Positions 10,021 through 21,480 of a stretch of DNA of 64,000 nucleotides are shown one piece after another (position 1 is the first letter of the stretch; each line of letters opens with the position of its first letter). The stretch covers positions 66,824,501 through 66,888,500 of the forward strand of contig CM059585.1 in the NCBI GenBank assembly GCA_030407085.1, in the 5' to 3' direction. The notes below the pieces were generated by a model. It did not search any database. It saw only the letters and a program-made list of their open reading frames with translations, and was not told the origin of the DNA. The translations under genes and the position numbers were made by a program. The DNA comes from Trichopria drosophilae. Lineage: Eukaryota; Arthropoda; Insecta; Hymenoptera; Diapriidae.

Positions 10021-10480
10021 TATTTCTTTATGTTTCTAGTCGAACCGATCCGGACCATGCCAGTATCCTTTATTTATGTTCCTCAAATAGAAAGGAGTGG
10101 AGCACCAAATGTCGGTTAATTCTTGCCGCCTTCATATTGGGCGATTACTAATGAGAGATTAACGCTCTTCTTTAGTCACGTTCAAACGCGTGTAATTTTT
10201 TATTGTACTAACCGACCCGGCCGGCCCATGATAGTATACTTTATTTATGCCCGGAAAATAGAAAGAAATCGAGCAACAAATCTCGGCTAATTGTTGCTGC
10301 CTTCATGGTGGTGATTACCATTGACAGATTAAGTCTGTTTTTTGTCACTTTCAAACGCGCGTAATTTTTTATTTCCTAGCCGAACCGGTCCGGCTCATAA
10401 TAGAACCCTTTGTTTATGTACCTAAAACACAAAGGAATCGAGCAACAAATGTCGGCTAATTGTTGCTGCATTCCACTTGT
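10021..10480 (-). repeat. Satellite array, inverted part
   Basis: The same repeat continues in the opposite orientation. TTTATTTATG or its variants recur at about 10069, 10241 and 10411, followed by GAGCAACAAATGTCGGCTAA, the reverse complement of the direct units. The switch lies at about 10015-10040. The two parts form an imperfect palindrome. Confidence 0.85.
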
Positions 10481-10976
10481 ATTAATGTAAGCCTGGTGGA
10501 TCTCGCCGATTTACGAGGCTTTCAAAAAATGTGTATTTTTTAGTTTGTCTGTACTGTGGAATTCCATATTACAACAGTAATTTTTGAGCAACAAATGAGC
10601 AACAATTAGCTTCATACTCATTTTTACGATAGCATTTGTTTTCCCCACTTTTTCAGCTATGTTCCGCTGGTTCTTATGCAAGCTAGCTGAACATGCTATT
10701 TTTTTTAAATAGGAGCAACAAGTGCGGGAATGGAGCAACTTTTGAGCAACAATTGAGCCACAATTATTCGCACTAGTTTGGTTCGATTCGGCCCTATGTG
10801 GTCGGCCAGCTTATAGGACCTTTGAAAAAGCATTGTGCATTAAGTCGTTTCCCTGAAATTTTCTGTCTAGACTGAAATGTTCTGTTTGTGGGAGCACAAT
10901 CGCTTATTACGGTATGAATATTCGCTTCAGCTGTTTCAAGAAATATCATGCATTCCACGAGCAACTTTGCTATTTC
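10481..10976. repeat. Degraded sequence with recurring GAGCAACAA
   Basis: GAGCAACAA or close variants recur at about 10588, 10600, 10712 and 10743, the same core as in the adjacent satellite. I read this as worn satellite edge. No gene is seen. Confidence 0.4.
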
Positions 10977-11922
10977 TTAACCTCCCACTGGACCTTTTGA
11001 CGCAAACACTGCAACAGGCTGCGTGTACGTATCTTTAAATGGCTGAAACATGATTACAAATCCTTGATCAGCTTTCTGTGATGTATTTGTAGATTTCGGA
11101 CCATTATCTTCACCAAAATCGATGAGACCAACGTATGAAAGATTTTGAGTGTTCACTTCCTCTTGTTGATATTTAACCGATTGATATCGCCCCATGCTTT
11201 TGCAAGGGGCTTTATTTTTTCAAAAATAATTTTAGTAGCTCAAAAAACTTCATATCGAAACCACATTTCATATCAATGAGCGACAGATACCTGTTAAGCA
11301 CAACATTGTAAGAAATGTTTATAAATATTTTTTATAGTATAATGGTAATATTTATATTACATGCGTATTGTTCTAATAAGGGAGATTAGCAAACACATCA
11401 TAAGCCAATCTTCGGAGTATGGTCGTCCTTTTGAGTTACCGTGCTTGCAGGTTTCTAATATTTGCTTAATTACTTCCGCAGCATTCGTGGGTATGTTTCT
11501 AACTTTTAATAATTCCTCAACTTGTTGTCAAGACACGGTTGCCAATTGTTGCTTCTTCATCCGTACTTCTCTTTTCAACGTAATTATTTGGATGGTACTA
11601 CGTTTTTTGCTTTCAAAGCGGCATTTCTTTTTCTTTTTAAATTAGCAATTGCTTCTTTGTCTACTATTTTCACGCGTTGTATAATTACTTTTTTACGTTT
11701 ATTAGCCCAAGATTTGGCTTTACACATTGATTTTTTAAATTTTCGGTAATACTGGCAGATTTTCATATTTCGGTCTATCAATAGCGTATAATTCCGGTGA
11801 TGAAACGTATTCATTTTGTCTCCATATGACATTGTTGAGATATTGGAGTGTACATCGCAGTAACGTGTGTCACAAGTGCTAACACAACGAACTTTTAAGC
11901 AGTCAACCAATTGTATTACCAA
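10977..11922 (-). pseudogene. P-element/THAP9-like transposase fragments
   Basis: Reading leftwards on the minus strand: a basic, coiled-coil-like stretch (11922-11584), then a broken frame with KGRPYSEDWLMMCLL near 11430-11390, then VGLIDFGEDNGPKSTNTSQ with MFQPFKDTYTQPVAVFASKG at 11160-10980. The (R/K)GRxYxEDW and GLIDFGE...QPFxxxxxQPxAVFASKG patterns are those of P-element and THAP9-type transposases, and the Asp in IDFG belongs to the RNase H-like core. The N-terminal THAP zinc finger and the C-terminal catalytic part are missing. Several frame breaks make it a relic. Confidence 0.65.
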
Positions 11923-11939
11923 TTACTCTGACGATTAGA

Positions 11940-13725
11940 TGCAGATTGGCTCGTCTTCTCGAAGTACTTCCCAAATCTATAAATATCTGCATATATTAGG
12001 TATGTTGCCAAAAGATGCATTAGTGTCTCAGCATGACATATACACAATCTACAAAGCGTACTCTGTATCGCCTGGTGTAAGACGTTCTCTGGCGATACGC
12101 TAAGGTATTGATGACCCCATCGTGGCATGCGAAGATAAAACCCTCGGTCTCGGATTTCTGTCGGCTGATCTTAAGAACGAGAAGATCATCTCTGCCGACA
12201 AGCCAAGTTGTTGGACATTTCGAACGAATTGTCCATGCAATGGCTTGTCGACATGCCTTCCCTCCAACATACGTAGTTGTTCCTTCCGTATGTTAGCCCT
12301 GAGACACACTGGGCACAGATTGATGACTGATTCAGCCTCCTGTGCACCACTACGTCCCACGTTGAAAACCAGACCGAGGTTTCGCGCCGCTCGTTCCGCC
12401 GCGTTGTACAAAAACGCCCCCTTCCCCTGAATTTCATGCTGATGAACTAGCATCATCAGGGGATCCTCGAGGACCAATCGGTCATGCATACACTCCAGGC
12501 TTAAAAGGCCACGACCTCCCATATTTCGGGGCAAATACAGTCGTTCCACGAAAGATCTTGGATGCAAACTGCGTTGCATACAAATCATCTTCCGTGTGCT
12601 TCGGTCAAGATCCCTTAGCTCGTCAACGTTCCACTTCAGTGCTCCAAATGAATAGAGCACTGGTGATACGGCCAAAATATTCGTGGCTGCCACCTTATTT
12701 CTCCCGGTCAATTCTGATGACCAGATCTGACGGAGAATGCGCCGGTATTTCTTAATGATGGTGGTTTTAGCAGCCTGCGCACCCTGGATATGTCTTTGAG
12801 GTACGCCCAGGTACGTGTAGGCTTCTTCGGCGCTAAGGTGTGACATTTTCGTTGACGAGCTCCATATCATTGTTATGGGAGCCTGACCTTCCTCTGTGCA
12901 AATGAACGACTGCACACTTATCCAATCCGAATTCCATGACGATATCTTTCGAGTATGTGAGGGCGATGTTCAGAGATCGATGTAATTGATCCTCGCCTGA
13001 TGCGTATAATTTAAGATCGTCCATATAGAAAAGATGGGTGATCTTATGTACACGTTCATCAGGCGGTCCACACATGTACCCTTGAGATTTCTGGAGAGCA
13101 ACGGATAGAGGCAATAGTGAGATGCAGAAGAGCAGAGGACTCTGAGAATCTCCCTGATAGACACCTCTTTGGAATTGAACTAGTCTAGACATGGCTCGAC
13201 GCTTGCCCGATGTCATGACAAAGCGTGTTTTCCAAAGAGGCATCAGGTCTTCTACAATTCTCACTATGTTTGGGTGGACATGGAGGCGTTTGAGCAACAG
13301 CCAGGCTATCGACAGGTTACGCTTGTACTGGACTGCGTCCTGACAAACACACCTGTCGATAAGCAAGTTGTCCTTGCAGCCGGATACACCCATTTTGCAG
13401 CCTCGTTGTTCTACTATCCGTTGCCACACCGGTTTCACGGATTTCTCAATACGTTCTTTCAAGATGTTAGTGAACAATTTGTATAACGTATTGATACACG
13501 TGATCGGTCTATGGTTTCTCGGATCGGACAAGTCTCCCGATTTTGGGATTAGTGTCGTTCGGCCCTCCACCAGCCAGTGCGGTATTGGTTGGTCTCCATT
13601 TATATCAGAGGTGAATATTCGGGCTAGGTGGTGAAGAACAGAAGTGAACTTCTTCCACCAATTCTTGTTTTCATTATACCGATATCTCTCGGATTCGTCC
13701 TTTAGTCCAATAAGAATACGATTCT
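11940..13725 (-). pseudogene. LINE reverse transcriptase and C-terminal region, 5'-truncated, motif A deleted
   Basis: The reading starts near 13725 with EGRTTLIPKSGD and NHRPITCINTLYKLFT (RT start), then GCKMGVSGCKDNLLID, FQRGVYQGDSQSPLLFCISLLPLS (QGDxxSPLLF) and HLFYMDDLKLYA (YxDD, ~13030). Where motif A (D...AFD) should be, NLSIAW runs straight into LLLKRLHVHPN, so the first catalytic Asp is deleted. The frame shifts near 12870. Then come KYRRILRQIWSSEL, ILAVSPVLYSFGALKW and LYLPRNMGGRGLLSLE, ending in a worn zinc-like CRLCICHAETLMHLL. The YMDDLKLY and GGRGL patterns fit the R2-like or related LINE groups; the clade is uncertain. Confidence 0.7.
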
Positions 13726-14485
13726 AGTGGGAAAAAAATCCTACATAGAATTTTTTTGTCTTGTTGGGGGGGGATCTTGAGATGCTTAACCCTCAGTTTT
13801 CGGGACAAAATAGCTTGTGCTCTTCGAGAAAAATTCAAAAAACAAAAAAAAAACGGTATTTTGTAAATAATTCGGCTCGGTGTGAATTTTTTTGGACGTA
13901 TGATAGCTTATTTTGTTGGTTTTTTCATTCCCTACAATTTATGTTGTATGGCTTTGTAGCATACAATGCATACTTTTCGAGTAATTCCAGAAACAAGCGA
14001 AAAAATGAGTTAAATAACTCAGTAAATTGCTCATATCTAGTTTTCTACGACATTTATCGAAAAAGTGGTTTGTACGAAACTTGCAGCATTTTTAAAGAGC
14101 TTTAATTTGAGTGGTCATATGTTGAAAAGAACGTCCTATAAAGCGTTTCAAAATCGCGAGGTCGGCGCGAGCCATCACGAGAGACATGCAGCAGGCTATA
14201 CGATTCATTGCACGTTCGCTCCCTCCCCCCCCCCCCTCTCTCTCTTTTTCTTCTATTTTGTATGACATTCATGGAGTATAAGGGATGAAAGATCCGTTAG
14301 AAGAGAACGTTATCGAACATTCCGGAGGGTTCTTTGCCGAAGGTCAGACGACCTAACCGCCTTTGTGTTCGTGCACGTGTCTCGACTTGTTCAGTCGCAG
14401 CGTCGCGTCGCGTCGCGTCGTGCAATAGCAAACGGGTGGTCGTTCTAGTTAGTGTGTCTCGAAATGTGGCATTTTTTATGTAAAC
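13726..14485. other. Non-coding stretch upstream of the CXC-type gene
   Basis: It holds TTAACCCTCAG at about 13787, which resembles a piggyBac-type left end although I find no partner. There is a C13/CT-rich run at 14223-14247 and a short (CGTCG)n run at about 14398-14420. No gene is seen. Confidence 0.4.
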
Positions 14486-16765
14486 ATGGAATGCTGTTTT
14501 ATTTGTAAGACATTGTTGAGTGGTGACGTTCATGTCGTTAAAGCAAGAAGAGTAAAAAGTATTTTGGCTGCAAGTAAAGCGAGAGGAGACTCAGAAAATG
14601 AGCGGTTACTGGAACCGGTTTCAGAAATCCGTCTCCATCTTTCATGTTACAAAAATTTTGCAGACATAAGAGCATCTGCTACTGCATCCCGGCGAAGTAG
14701 CTCTGCTGTAAGTGAAGAACAGGAAGTGCCAGCAGGTGCTGAATAGCCTGCGGCTGTAGTGCCTACTTTTGATTTTAAAAAGTATTGTTTATTCTGTGGG
14801 GAAAAAATCAGTGAAACGTCGACAAAACACAATGTTCAACGACGAATGCTAATTCATCGCATTGAAAAAGAGACCAGCGTGAAAACAATTAAGAAAATTC
14901 TTAGCGATCAATTTGCATGGGCCATCAAAAATCGAATCAATAATGTAATCGATCTCGTCGCAACAGGAGCTCGGTATCATGGTCCCTGCAGCCATCGTCT
15001 GCGTAAGGAACCACTTACAGGAACCTTACGTGGACGACCTACTAACTAAGTAGACGATGCCATGGAGTATATTTAGTCTTTTTTGATAAATTCTGAAGAA
15101 TGCCAGTTTACATTGAGCGATTTGACCAGCCAACTTGAAGGAAATTACATACCACACAATAAGAAGATAAAGAAGAAATTGCAGCAGAAATTGAGAAATG
15201 ATATTTTTTTCATCCAGCGACCAACCCGTGATTGTATGATTTGTTTTAGGAACATCGGTTACAAATTATTTACGGAGAAGTGGTACGAAGAAAAAACAAG
15301 TGATCCGAAACAAGAACAACTTCAAGTTATTCGAGAAGCTGCTGCAATTATTCGCGGGGATATAAAATCGACTGTATTTGAGACCGAGTGTTATCCCCCA
15401 TCGGATGATTTTATGACAATACTTGTAATGATGTGCCTGAAACTTGACAGTGTTTACTTTCAGAAATCATCTCGAAAGGTAAGACAGGTGATAGAGAATC
15501 GTGGCAGCGGAAATGTATTTCGATTGCTCACGCAATATTAAGAGCTGTGCGTCCACATTCTTTTTTGTCTCTGCTGCAGCTCGGAGTAGGAGCTTATTTA
15601 TATAAAAGATTCGGCTCGAGAAATCTCATAGATATTTTAGCAGCTTTGGGCTTTTCTGCATCGTGCACTGAGGTACGAAATTTTGAAAGTGCATCTATAT
15701 CCCGGCCTCAGTCTAACATATTGGTGAATTCCTTTCCCCAATTTGTATTCGATAATGCTGATTTCAATACGAATACAATCGACGGCCAATGGAACGTTTC
15801 ACGTAATGGGAGGAATACATTGCGTCACACCAAGCTCGGGTATTGAACCAGAAAAAGCAGTTTCGCGACTTTTTAAAGCTGTGTCGGCTGCAGAACTAGC
15901 TGAATTAGGGAGAATAGATGTACTGCGCTACGTAAAGCAGAAATCGGCAGGCTTGATGGCAACCAAAGTTGCAGACATAACGGCTCTTCGACGACTAACA
16001 TCGGATGTTAAACCAGCCATACCTGATTTGATATGGCTTTATGGTAAGTGGTCGTGTCGTACAGACATTCCGGGATGGAACGGGTTTATGGAACAAGTGA
16101 CCAGCAACGAACAGTATCAGCGCTCCCGAATAATTTGTCTTCCCTTCATCAATGCACCGCCATCAAATTACGACACAATATATGCATCACTCATGGAGAC
16201 CAAAAGAAGATCATCAAAAGACGTGCATTGTCACATTCGACCAGCTACTGTATTGGAAGGCGAGAGATATCGTGGAGGCTATGAAAGATGAAATGAAGGA
16301 CATGGAGTGACAATTGCAACGACAGAGCAACGTGTTGATATGCGAGTTGCTTGAGTTTCCAGAGATAACTCTGACTTAGAAAGACAACATACGTTGCGAA
16401 CCTACCATCAGGTTTCACAATGGCTGGGATATTATCTTTCTCCGCTAGAGTGGGGTTGGCAAAGATCTCATAACGGATTGTTGCCAGTTCCCATTACTGC
16501 AGAACCTGCGCCACCCGAGCTGTTGAAATTTATTTCGTGTAAGTGTAAAGGGAAATGCGGTAAAGCCTGTGGATGCAGGAAAGCGGGCTTCAAATGCTCA
16601 TCAATTTGCCAACATTGTAGTGGCGAAGATTGCGATAACTGCAGCAGAATGGAGGATGAAGATGACGTTGATGATTAAAATGACAATGACAGCGTCAGTG
16701 AACCAATTCAGGAACCATTATTGGGTCCAGAAGAAGAAGACTGTACAGAATGCAGCCCCTCGAAA
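14486..16765 (+). pseudogene. Multicopy insect gene with two Cys modules and a CXC-type tail, decayed
   Basis: Function unknown. The N-terminal module is MECCFICKTLLSG...HLSCYKNF; a second starts DFKKYCLFCGEKISE and ends YHGPCSHRL. The core has FVFDNADFNTNTIDG (~15750), GTFHVMGGIHCVTP, IPGWNGFMEQV and VTFDQLLYWKARDIV (~16235). The end has LEWGWQRSHNGLLPV and a Cys-rich tail CKCKGKCGKACGCRKAGFKC (~16540). In-frame stops lie at 14744 and 15047 with another near 15074; frameshifts lie near 15500, 15790 and 16280, and a stop at 16675 precedes an acidic tail. I recognise the pattern as a repeated gene in arthropod genomes, probably carried by a transposon. Conserved acids in DNAD and TFDQ could be metal ligands; that is inference. 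Confidence 0.6.
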
Positions 16766-17090
16766 AGTCGTTTTCACGACGAATTAGGAATTAATATTTT
16801 TATTTACAGGAATACGTTGGAACTAGCAACGACGTTTTACGAACTTACTAATCCAACTCGTTGGAGTTCCAAATTTTGGCCCCGCTTACAACATAAAAAG
16901 AGTCGTCAATAAGCAGGGATGTATCCATATCAGTGCTGGCTTTTTTAAAAACGTTTCACCTGTTTCGGCGATTTTCGAAATATCTTTTATTTCAAAAGTT
17001 ATAGGACCGTTTCCATGCTTTTCGGACACCCTGTATATACCAAAAGTCCAGGGACTGCGAAATATCCCAGCAGCAGTGCATTTTTTTGGG
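16766..17090. other. Non-coding stretch after the CXC-type gene
   Basis: AT-rich sequence with a TTTATTTACAG acceptor-like site near 16800 and TTCGGACACCCTGTATATAC at 17020-17040. I see no gene. Confidence 0.3.
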
Positions 17091-17222
17091 AAAATGTTTC
17101 AGACAAAAGTTGAAGCAATTTTTCCTGGCTATTTAATGGCGATATTGAGTTTGACCTTGAACAAGACCTTGAAGGTTATTTCAAGGTCAACTTTGTTTCT
17201 TTAAATGGAAACCCCTAATTTT
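17091..17222 (+). repeat. Left copy of a ~120-bp direct repeat flanking the R1-like element
   Basis: It runs from AAAATGTTTCAGACAAAAG to GGAAACCCCTA and matches 24609-24726 apart from a 13-bp insertion in the AAGACCTTGA region and scattered changes. It contains the recurrent phrase TTCAAGGTCAACTTTG. It could be a very long target duplication of the R1-like insertion or two copies of an older repeat. Confidence 0.7.
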
Positions 17223-17350
17223 CTCGGGCTTGCACCCGCTAAAACCACCGCCGCTTAGACTGAGATTCCCCACTCGACAGCCGCCGCAAGGCATTACTTC
17301 GAGGGGGGCAGTGTAAGCCGCAGAAGGCCCTCCGCCGATGTTTTGCCTCT

Positions 17351-18050
17351 TCAAGTGTGGCCGATGTTGGTGCCTTCTTCCCTCCTGATGGAATTCAGCC
17401 TGTCGATGATGGACGTAGCGATGGTAACCACCGCGTCCCACCCCTTCTGTGAGGCGAGCAGACATTCCCCAATACCCTCAGGTGTTAATGACCCACCTCC
17501 AGAATTCAGGAACTGCTCTCGCTCCGCTGCGAATCTCGGGCAGTGGAAGAGAGCATGGGCCACGTCTTGCTCGACACCAGAGCATTCCGGGCACACCGCG
17601 CTTTGGTAGAGTAAGCGATGTAAGTAGCTGCGAAAGCAGCCGTGCCCGGTGAGCACCTGGGTCAGATGAAAGGTGACATGTCCGTGTTGTCTGCCCATCC
17701 ACTTCATTGCCACTCTTCGATGATCCTCCTGGACCATCTACTGTGGTTCCGCTCCTGGCAGGCGATGTTCTTCCCCTGCCTTCTTGATGTTCTGCGGCTC
17801 TCTCGGTTGCTAAAAGGTCTATGGGAGGAAGTCCCGCGACCACACATAGAGCGGTATCTGTTACAGTCTGGTAGGCGCGAGCCACTCTGAGGGTGGCTGT
17901 CCTGTAGGTCCGTCGACAAAAGGCTCCGTAGCTGTTATGGATGCTCATGGCCTCAGCCCAGATCGGTGCCCCGTAGAGGATAACGGAGCTTACTACCGAT
18001 GAGAGGAGGGACCGTCGCGGTTGTGCCCATGTCAAGAATTCCAAAGTGCA
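17351..18050 (-). pseudogene. R1-like ORF2 C-terminal region
   Basis: RRSLLSSVVSSVILYGAPIWAEAM, YRTATLRVARAYQTVTDTAL and AGLPPIDLLATER (~18010-17800) are followed, after a frame change near 17730, by HGHVTFHLTQVLTGHGCFRSYL and the zinc-like CPECSGVEQDVAHALFHCPRF (~17600-17530). This succession is typical of R1-clade C-termini downstream of RT. The non-coding 3' end reaches to about 17223. Confidence 0.8.
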
Positions 18051-18059
18051 TATTAACCA

Positions 18060-19157
18060 GTGAAAGAATGCCGACAAAACACGTATACGCCCGTGTCTTT
18101 ATGTCGGTTTTCGACCCTTTGGGATTTCTTTCGCCTTTCACGTTGAAGTCCAAAGTGCTTTTATAGGAAATCTGGCGTAGTGACGTAGGCTGGGGAGATC
18201 CAATTAGAGAAGAAACAGTCGTAGGGTGGCGTGCTTGGTTAAATAGTCTTCGCGATATCGAAAAAATTAGTTTACCGCGTTGCTGCACATCGATCGGTAT
18301 GATTTTTTCGAGAATAGAACTGTACATATTTTGCGATGCTAGCCTAACAGCTCGCGGGGTGGTCCGCATACCTTCGATTTGAGTTAGTAAATGGTTTCGT
18401 GCACGTCACACTTGTGATGGCGAAAACAAAAGCACCGCTACTGAATAAACAATACCGCGGCTAGAGTTGGTAGCAGCTACGTTGGATGCGAAATTAATAA
18501 AGACAATCGAAAAAGAACTCGAAATTGATATCAACAGGCGGGTTTTCTGGACAGGCTCAATTACCGTATTGCAATGGATTAGGACGGGGCCTACATCGCG
18601 TCAAGTTTATGCCGTGCATCGGATAGGTGTGATTTCAGAGATCACTACAACTTCCGAATGGCGTTAGGTTCCTTTATGATTAAATCCAGCGGATTATGCG
18701 AAGAGATGGAAAACGACGCGTTAAACGCCGATAGTCGATGGTTTAACGGTCCCGAATTTTTACGCGAAACTGAAAGCCATTAGCCTGTCGAAAATCCTCT
18801 GCCCGAAAAAAATAAAAAAGAGATTGATAATTTAGAGAAGCGCAAAGAACAGGTTTATGTGATACAAGCGACTACAAACAATATTCCCGCAACGGATAGA
18901 ATTCTCGGATGGCCAGGATTGCTTGTTGTAGCTCGGCAATTACAAGAAGTAGTAAATTACTGGCTAGATAGATCTCGTGCTGGAGTCACAGATGAGCCGA
19001 TTGTAAATGCACAAAACTATTGGTTTCGTGAAATTAAATCGGAATGCTCTGGTAAGGAAGTGCAGGTTTTAAAAGAGGGTAAATACCGAAAAATACGTGA
19101 CTCGAGGGTCTTAGACCGAATGTAGACAATAACGGGATTCTAAGAGCAAGTGGGTGG
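18060..19157 (+). pseudogene. Pao/BEL pol fragment (connection/RNase H region) inside the R1-like element
   Basis: On the plus strand: RMPTKHVYARVFMSVFDPLGFLSP (~18067-18138), WRAWLNSLRDIEKISLPRC, LYIFCDASLTA (RNase H Asp, ~18320), IPRLELVAATLDAKLI (~18460), RRVFWTGSITVLQWI (~18540), and at the end LRPNVDNNGILRASGW (~19105-19155). The order is that of Pao/BEL pol between RT and integrase. Stops and frameshifts are frequent. It lies exactly where the R1 RT core should be. Confidence 0.75.
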
Positions 19158-19264
19158 CTATTGCTTTCACTCGGCCGATTGCATCGATGGTTGAGCACCC
19201 ATTTCGAAAGCCGAACTGATTGTCGAAAACACCTCCAACTTTATTGATAGTTGCTTCGAGCCTG
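19158..19264 (-). pseudogene. R1-like RT piece left of the foldback
   Basis: The minus strand reads NKVGGVFDNQFGFRNGCSTIDAI, the FGFRxGxSTxxA region of R1-clade RT. It continues the frame of KLYERIICT on the right side of the foldback (22399-22430). The two halves together show that the foldback cut a once continuous RT. Confidence 0.8.
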
Positions 19265-19563
19265 GTACACCCACGTTCAGAATATATGTCCAAGTAATTT
19301 ACGTCTACTTGAGAAAATGGCAACAGCGCGTCAGTGATTTACTGAATGCACTACAAACTATACCCTCTAGCGATACGATGAGACACATAAAGGGACACAC
19401 ACAGTCATCCGTATTACTCGCGCTATTACTATGTATTTTCCTACCGGTCTCTCTCTCTCTCTCCCTCATGATTACGTTGTCTTCACCTGGGACAATAACA
19501 ATGCTCCAATTCATCCCAGGGGACGATCTCCGCCAACCCCATTATCGTCGACATGCTTATCAG

Positions 19564-20160
19564 GTTAGTTCTGAATTAAATATATTATCCAGGCACTTTT
19601 TATTTATTTATTTATTAAGCATAAGGGGGCGAGACAGCCCCTAACCCTAATCTTAAAAAATTGAAATAAAAAATCAATAAAAATACTACATAAAGTAGTG
19701 AAAAACCAATAAAATTTAAAAAAAAAAGAAAAAACGGTAATGTATATACGCATAAAAGTATGCAAATATATCTACATTTGATTCTGTTTGATATAGGAAT
19801 GTAGTGATTTGGGGTTATGTTTTTGTTGAAGAACCTGACAGACCAGCACATCTGGCTGCTTCAGCGTTGAATAGGTGAAGGTATCATCTGAGCATTTGGC
19901 ATTCAGGAATTGTGCCAGAAGACGGCTTCACCAGGTTACAGTCAGGTTAGTTCCTCAATTAGTTATTGCAATATATGTTTAAAAAGAATGTGATTCTTGG
20001 TGGATGCTTTATTTTTCAGCACCCAGGAAGCAGATCAGGAACAACCAGGGAGAGGATGAATCTGCAGAGAGTGCCCGGACAACGTAGTCGACTACTTCAA
20101 TCTCCACAAGAAGAAAAAGTTCCAGTAGTGACGACAAGTGACATACATGTGAGGCGGTAA
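19564..20160 (+). other. Exon-like segments with strong splice signals in the foldback arm
   Basis: CAG/GTTAGTTCTG at 19563/19564 and CAG/GTTAGTTCC at 19943/19944 look like splice donors. TTTGATATAG/G at 19796 and TTTATTTTTCAG/C at 20019 look like acceptors. They would give an exon 19797-19943 and one from 20020. The same signals recur inverted in the right arm. The short ORF at 19966-20160 has no recognisable domain. Whether splicing occurs is unknown. Confidence 0.35.
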
Positions 20161-20189
20161 TAAATTTGTGAAAAGACTATGTAAGTAAA

Positions 20190-21480
20190 TTTGACATTTT
20201 TGAACGTGCGAAGGGAACCCGAGGGAAGTAAATTTAGCTTTTTTGATCCTACGGGGAAGAACCGAGGGAAGTAAATTCGACTTTTTTGAACATGCGAGTG
20301 GGACCCGAGGGAAGTAAATTTCGCTTTTTTGAACCTACGGGGAAGAGCCAAGGGAAGTAAATCCGACTTTTTTGAACATGTGAGTGGGACCCGGGGGAAG
20401 TCAATTTAACTTTTTTGATCCTACGGGGAAGAACAGAGGGAAGTAAACTCGACTTTTTTGAACATGCGTGTGGGACCCGGGGGAAGTCAATTTCACTTTT
20501 TTGATGCTACGGGGAAGAACCGAGGGAAGTACATTCGATATTTTGAACATGCGAGGAAGAACCGAGGAAAGTCGTAGGATCAAAAAAGTTAAATTTACTT
20601 CCCTCGGGTCCCACACGCATGTTCAAAAAAGGCTAATTTACTTCCCTCGGTTCTTCCTCGTAAGATCAAAATAGTTAAATGTACTTTCCTCGGGTCCCAC
20701 TCGCATGTTAAAAAAAGTCGAATTTACTTCCCTCGGTTCTTCCCTGTAGTATCAAAAAAGTTCAATTTACGTCCCACGGTTCTTCCTCGTAGGATCAAAA
20801 AAGTTAAATTTACTTCCCTCGGGTCCCACACGCATGTTCAAAAAAGGTTAATTTACTTCCCTCGGCTCTTCCTCGTAGGATCAAAAAAGGCTAATTTACT
20901 TCCCTCGGCTCTTCCTCGTAGGATCAAAAAAGGCTAATTTTATTTTTTTAAAGGTTAAGGCTAAAAGGCTAAGTTTATTTACATTTAACTATTTTGATCT
21001 TACGAGGAAGAACCGAGGGAAGTAAATGAGCCTTTTTTGAACATGCGTGTGGGTCCCGAGGGAAGTAAATTTAACTTTTTTGATCCTACGACTTTCCTCG
21101 GTTCTCCCTCGCTTGTTCAAAAAAGTCGTATGTACTTCCCTCGGTTCTTCACCGTAGCATCAAAAAAGTGAAATTGACTTCCCCCGGGTCCCACACGCAT
21201 GTTCAAAAAAGTCGAGTTTACTTCCCTCGGTTCTTCCCCGTAGGATCAAAAAAGTTAAATTTACTTCCCTCGGGTCCTACTCACATGTTCAAAAAAGTCG
21301 AGTTTACTTCCCTTGGCTCTTCCCCGTAGGTTCAAAAAAGCGAAATTTACTTCCCTCGGGTCCCACTCGCATGTTCAAAAAAGTCGAATTTACTTCCCTC
21401 GGTTCTTCCCCGTAGGATCAAAAAAGCTAAATTTACTTCCCTTGGGTTCCCTTCGCACGTTCAAAAATGTCAAATTTACT
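20190..21480. repeat. 43-bp tandem repeats forming the inner foldback arms
   Basis: Two unit types of 43 bp alternate: one with GATCCTACGGGGAAGAAC, the other with GAACATGCGAGTGGGACC. Both share CGAGGGAAGTAAATT and a T6 run, giving an 86-bp higher-order period. The orientation flips several times between about 20570 and 21090, around the centre, and then settles to the reverse. Confidence 0.85.

Noticed and set aside
12108..13634. Plus-strand ORFs of 62-102 residues
   Set aside because: Shadows of the minus-strand LINE RT, which has clear motifs.
13787..13800. piggyBac-type left end TTAACCCTCAG
   Set aside because: No inverted partner found downstream; a single TTAACCC can occur by chance.
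20160..21480. CRISPR-like regular repeats
   Set aside because: The 43-bp units are directly adjacent without unique spacers and flip orientation; this is a eukaryotic foldback arm.
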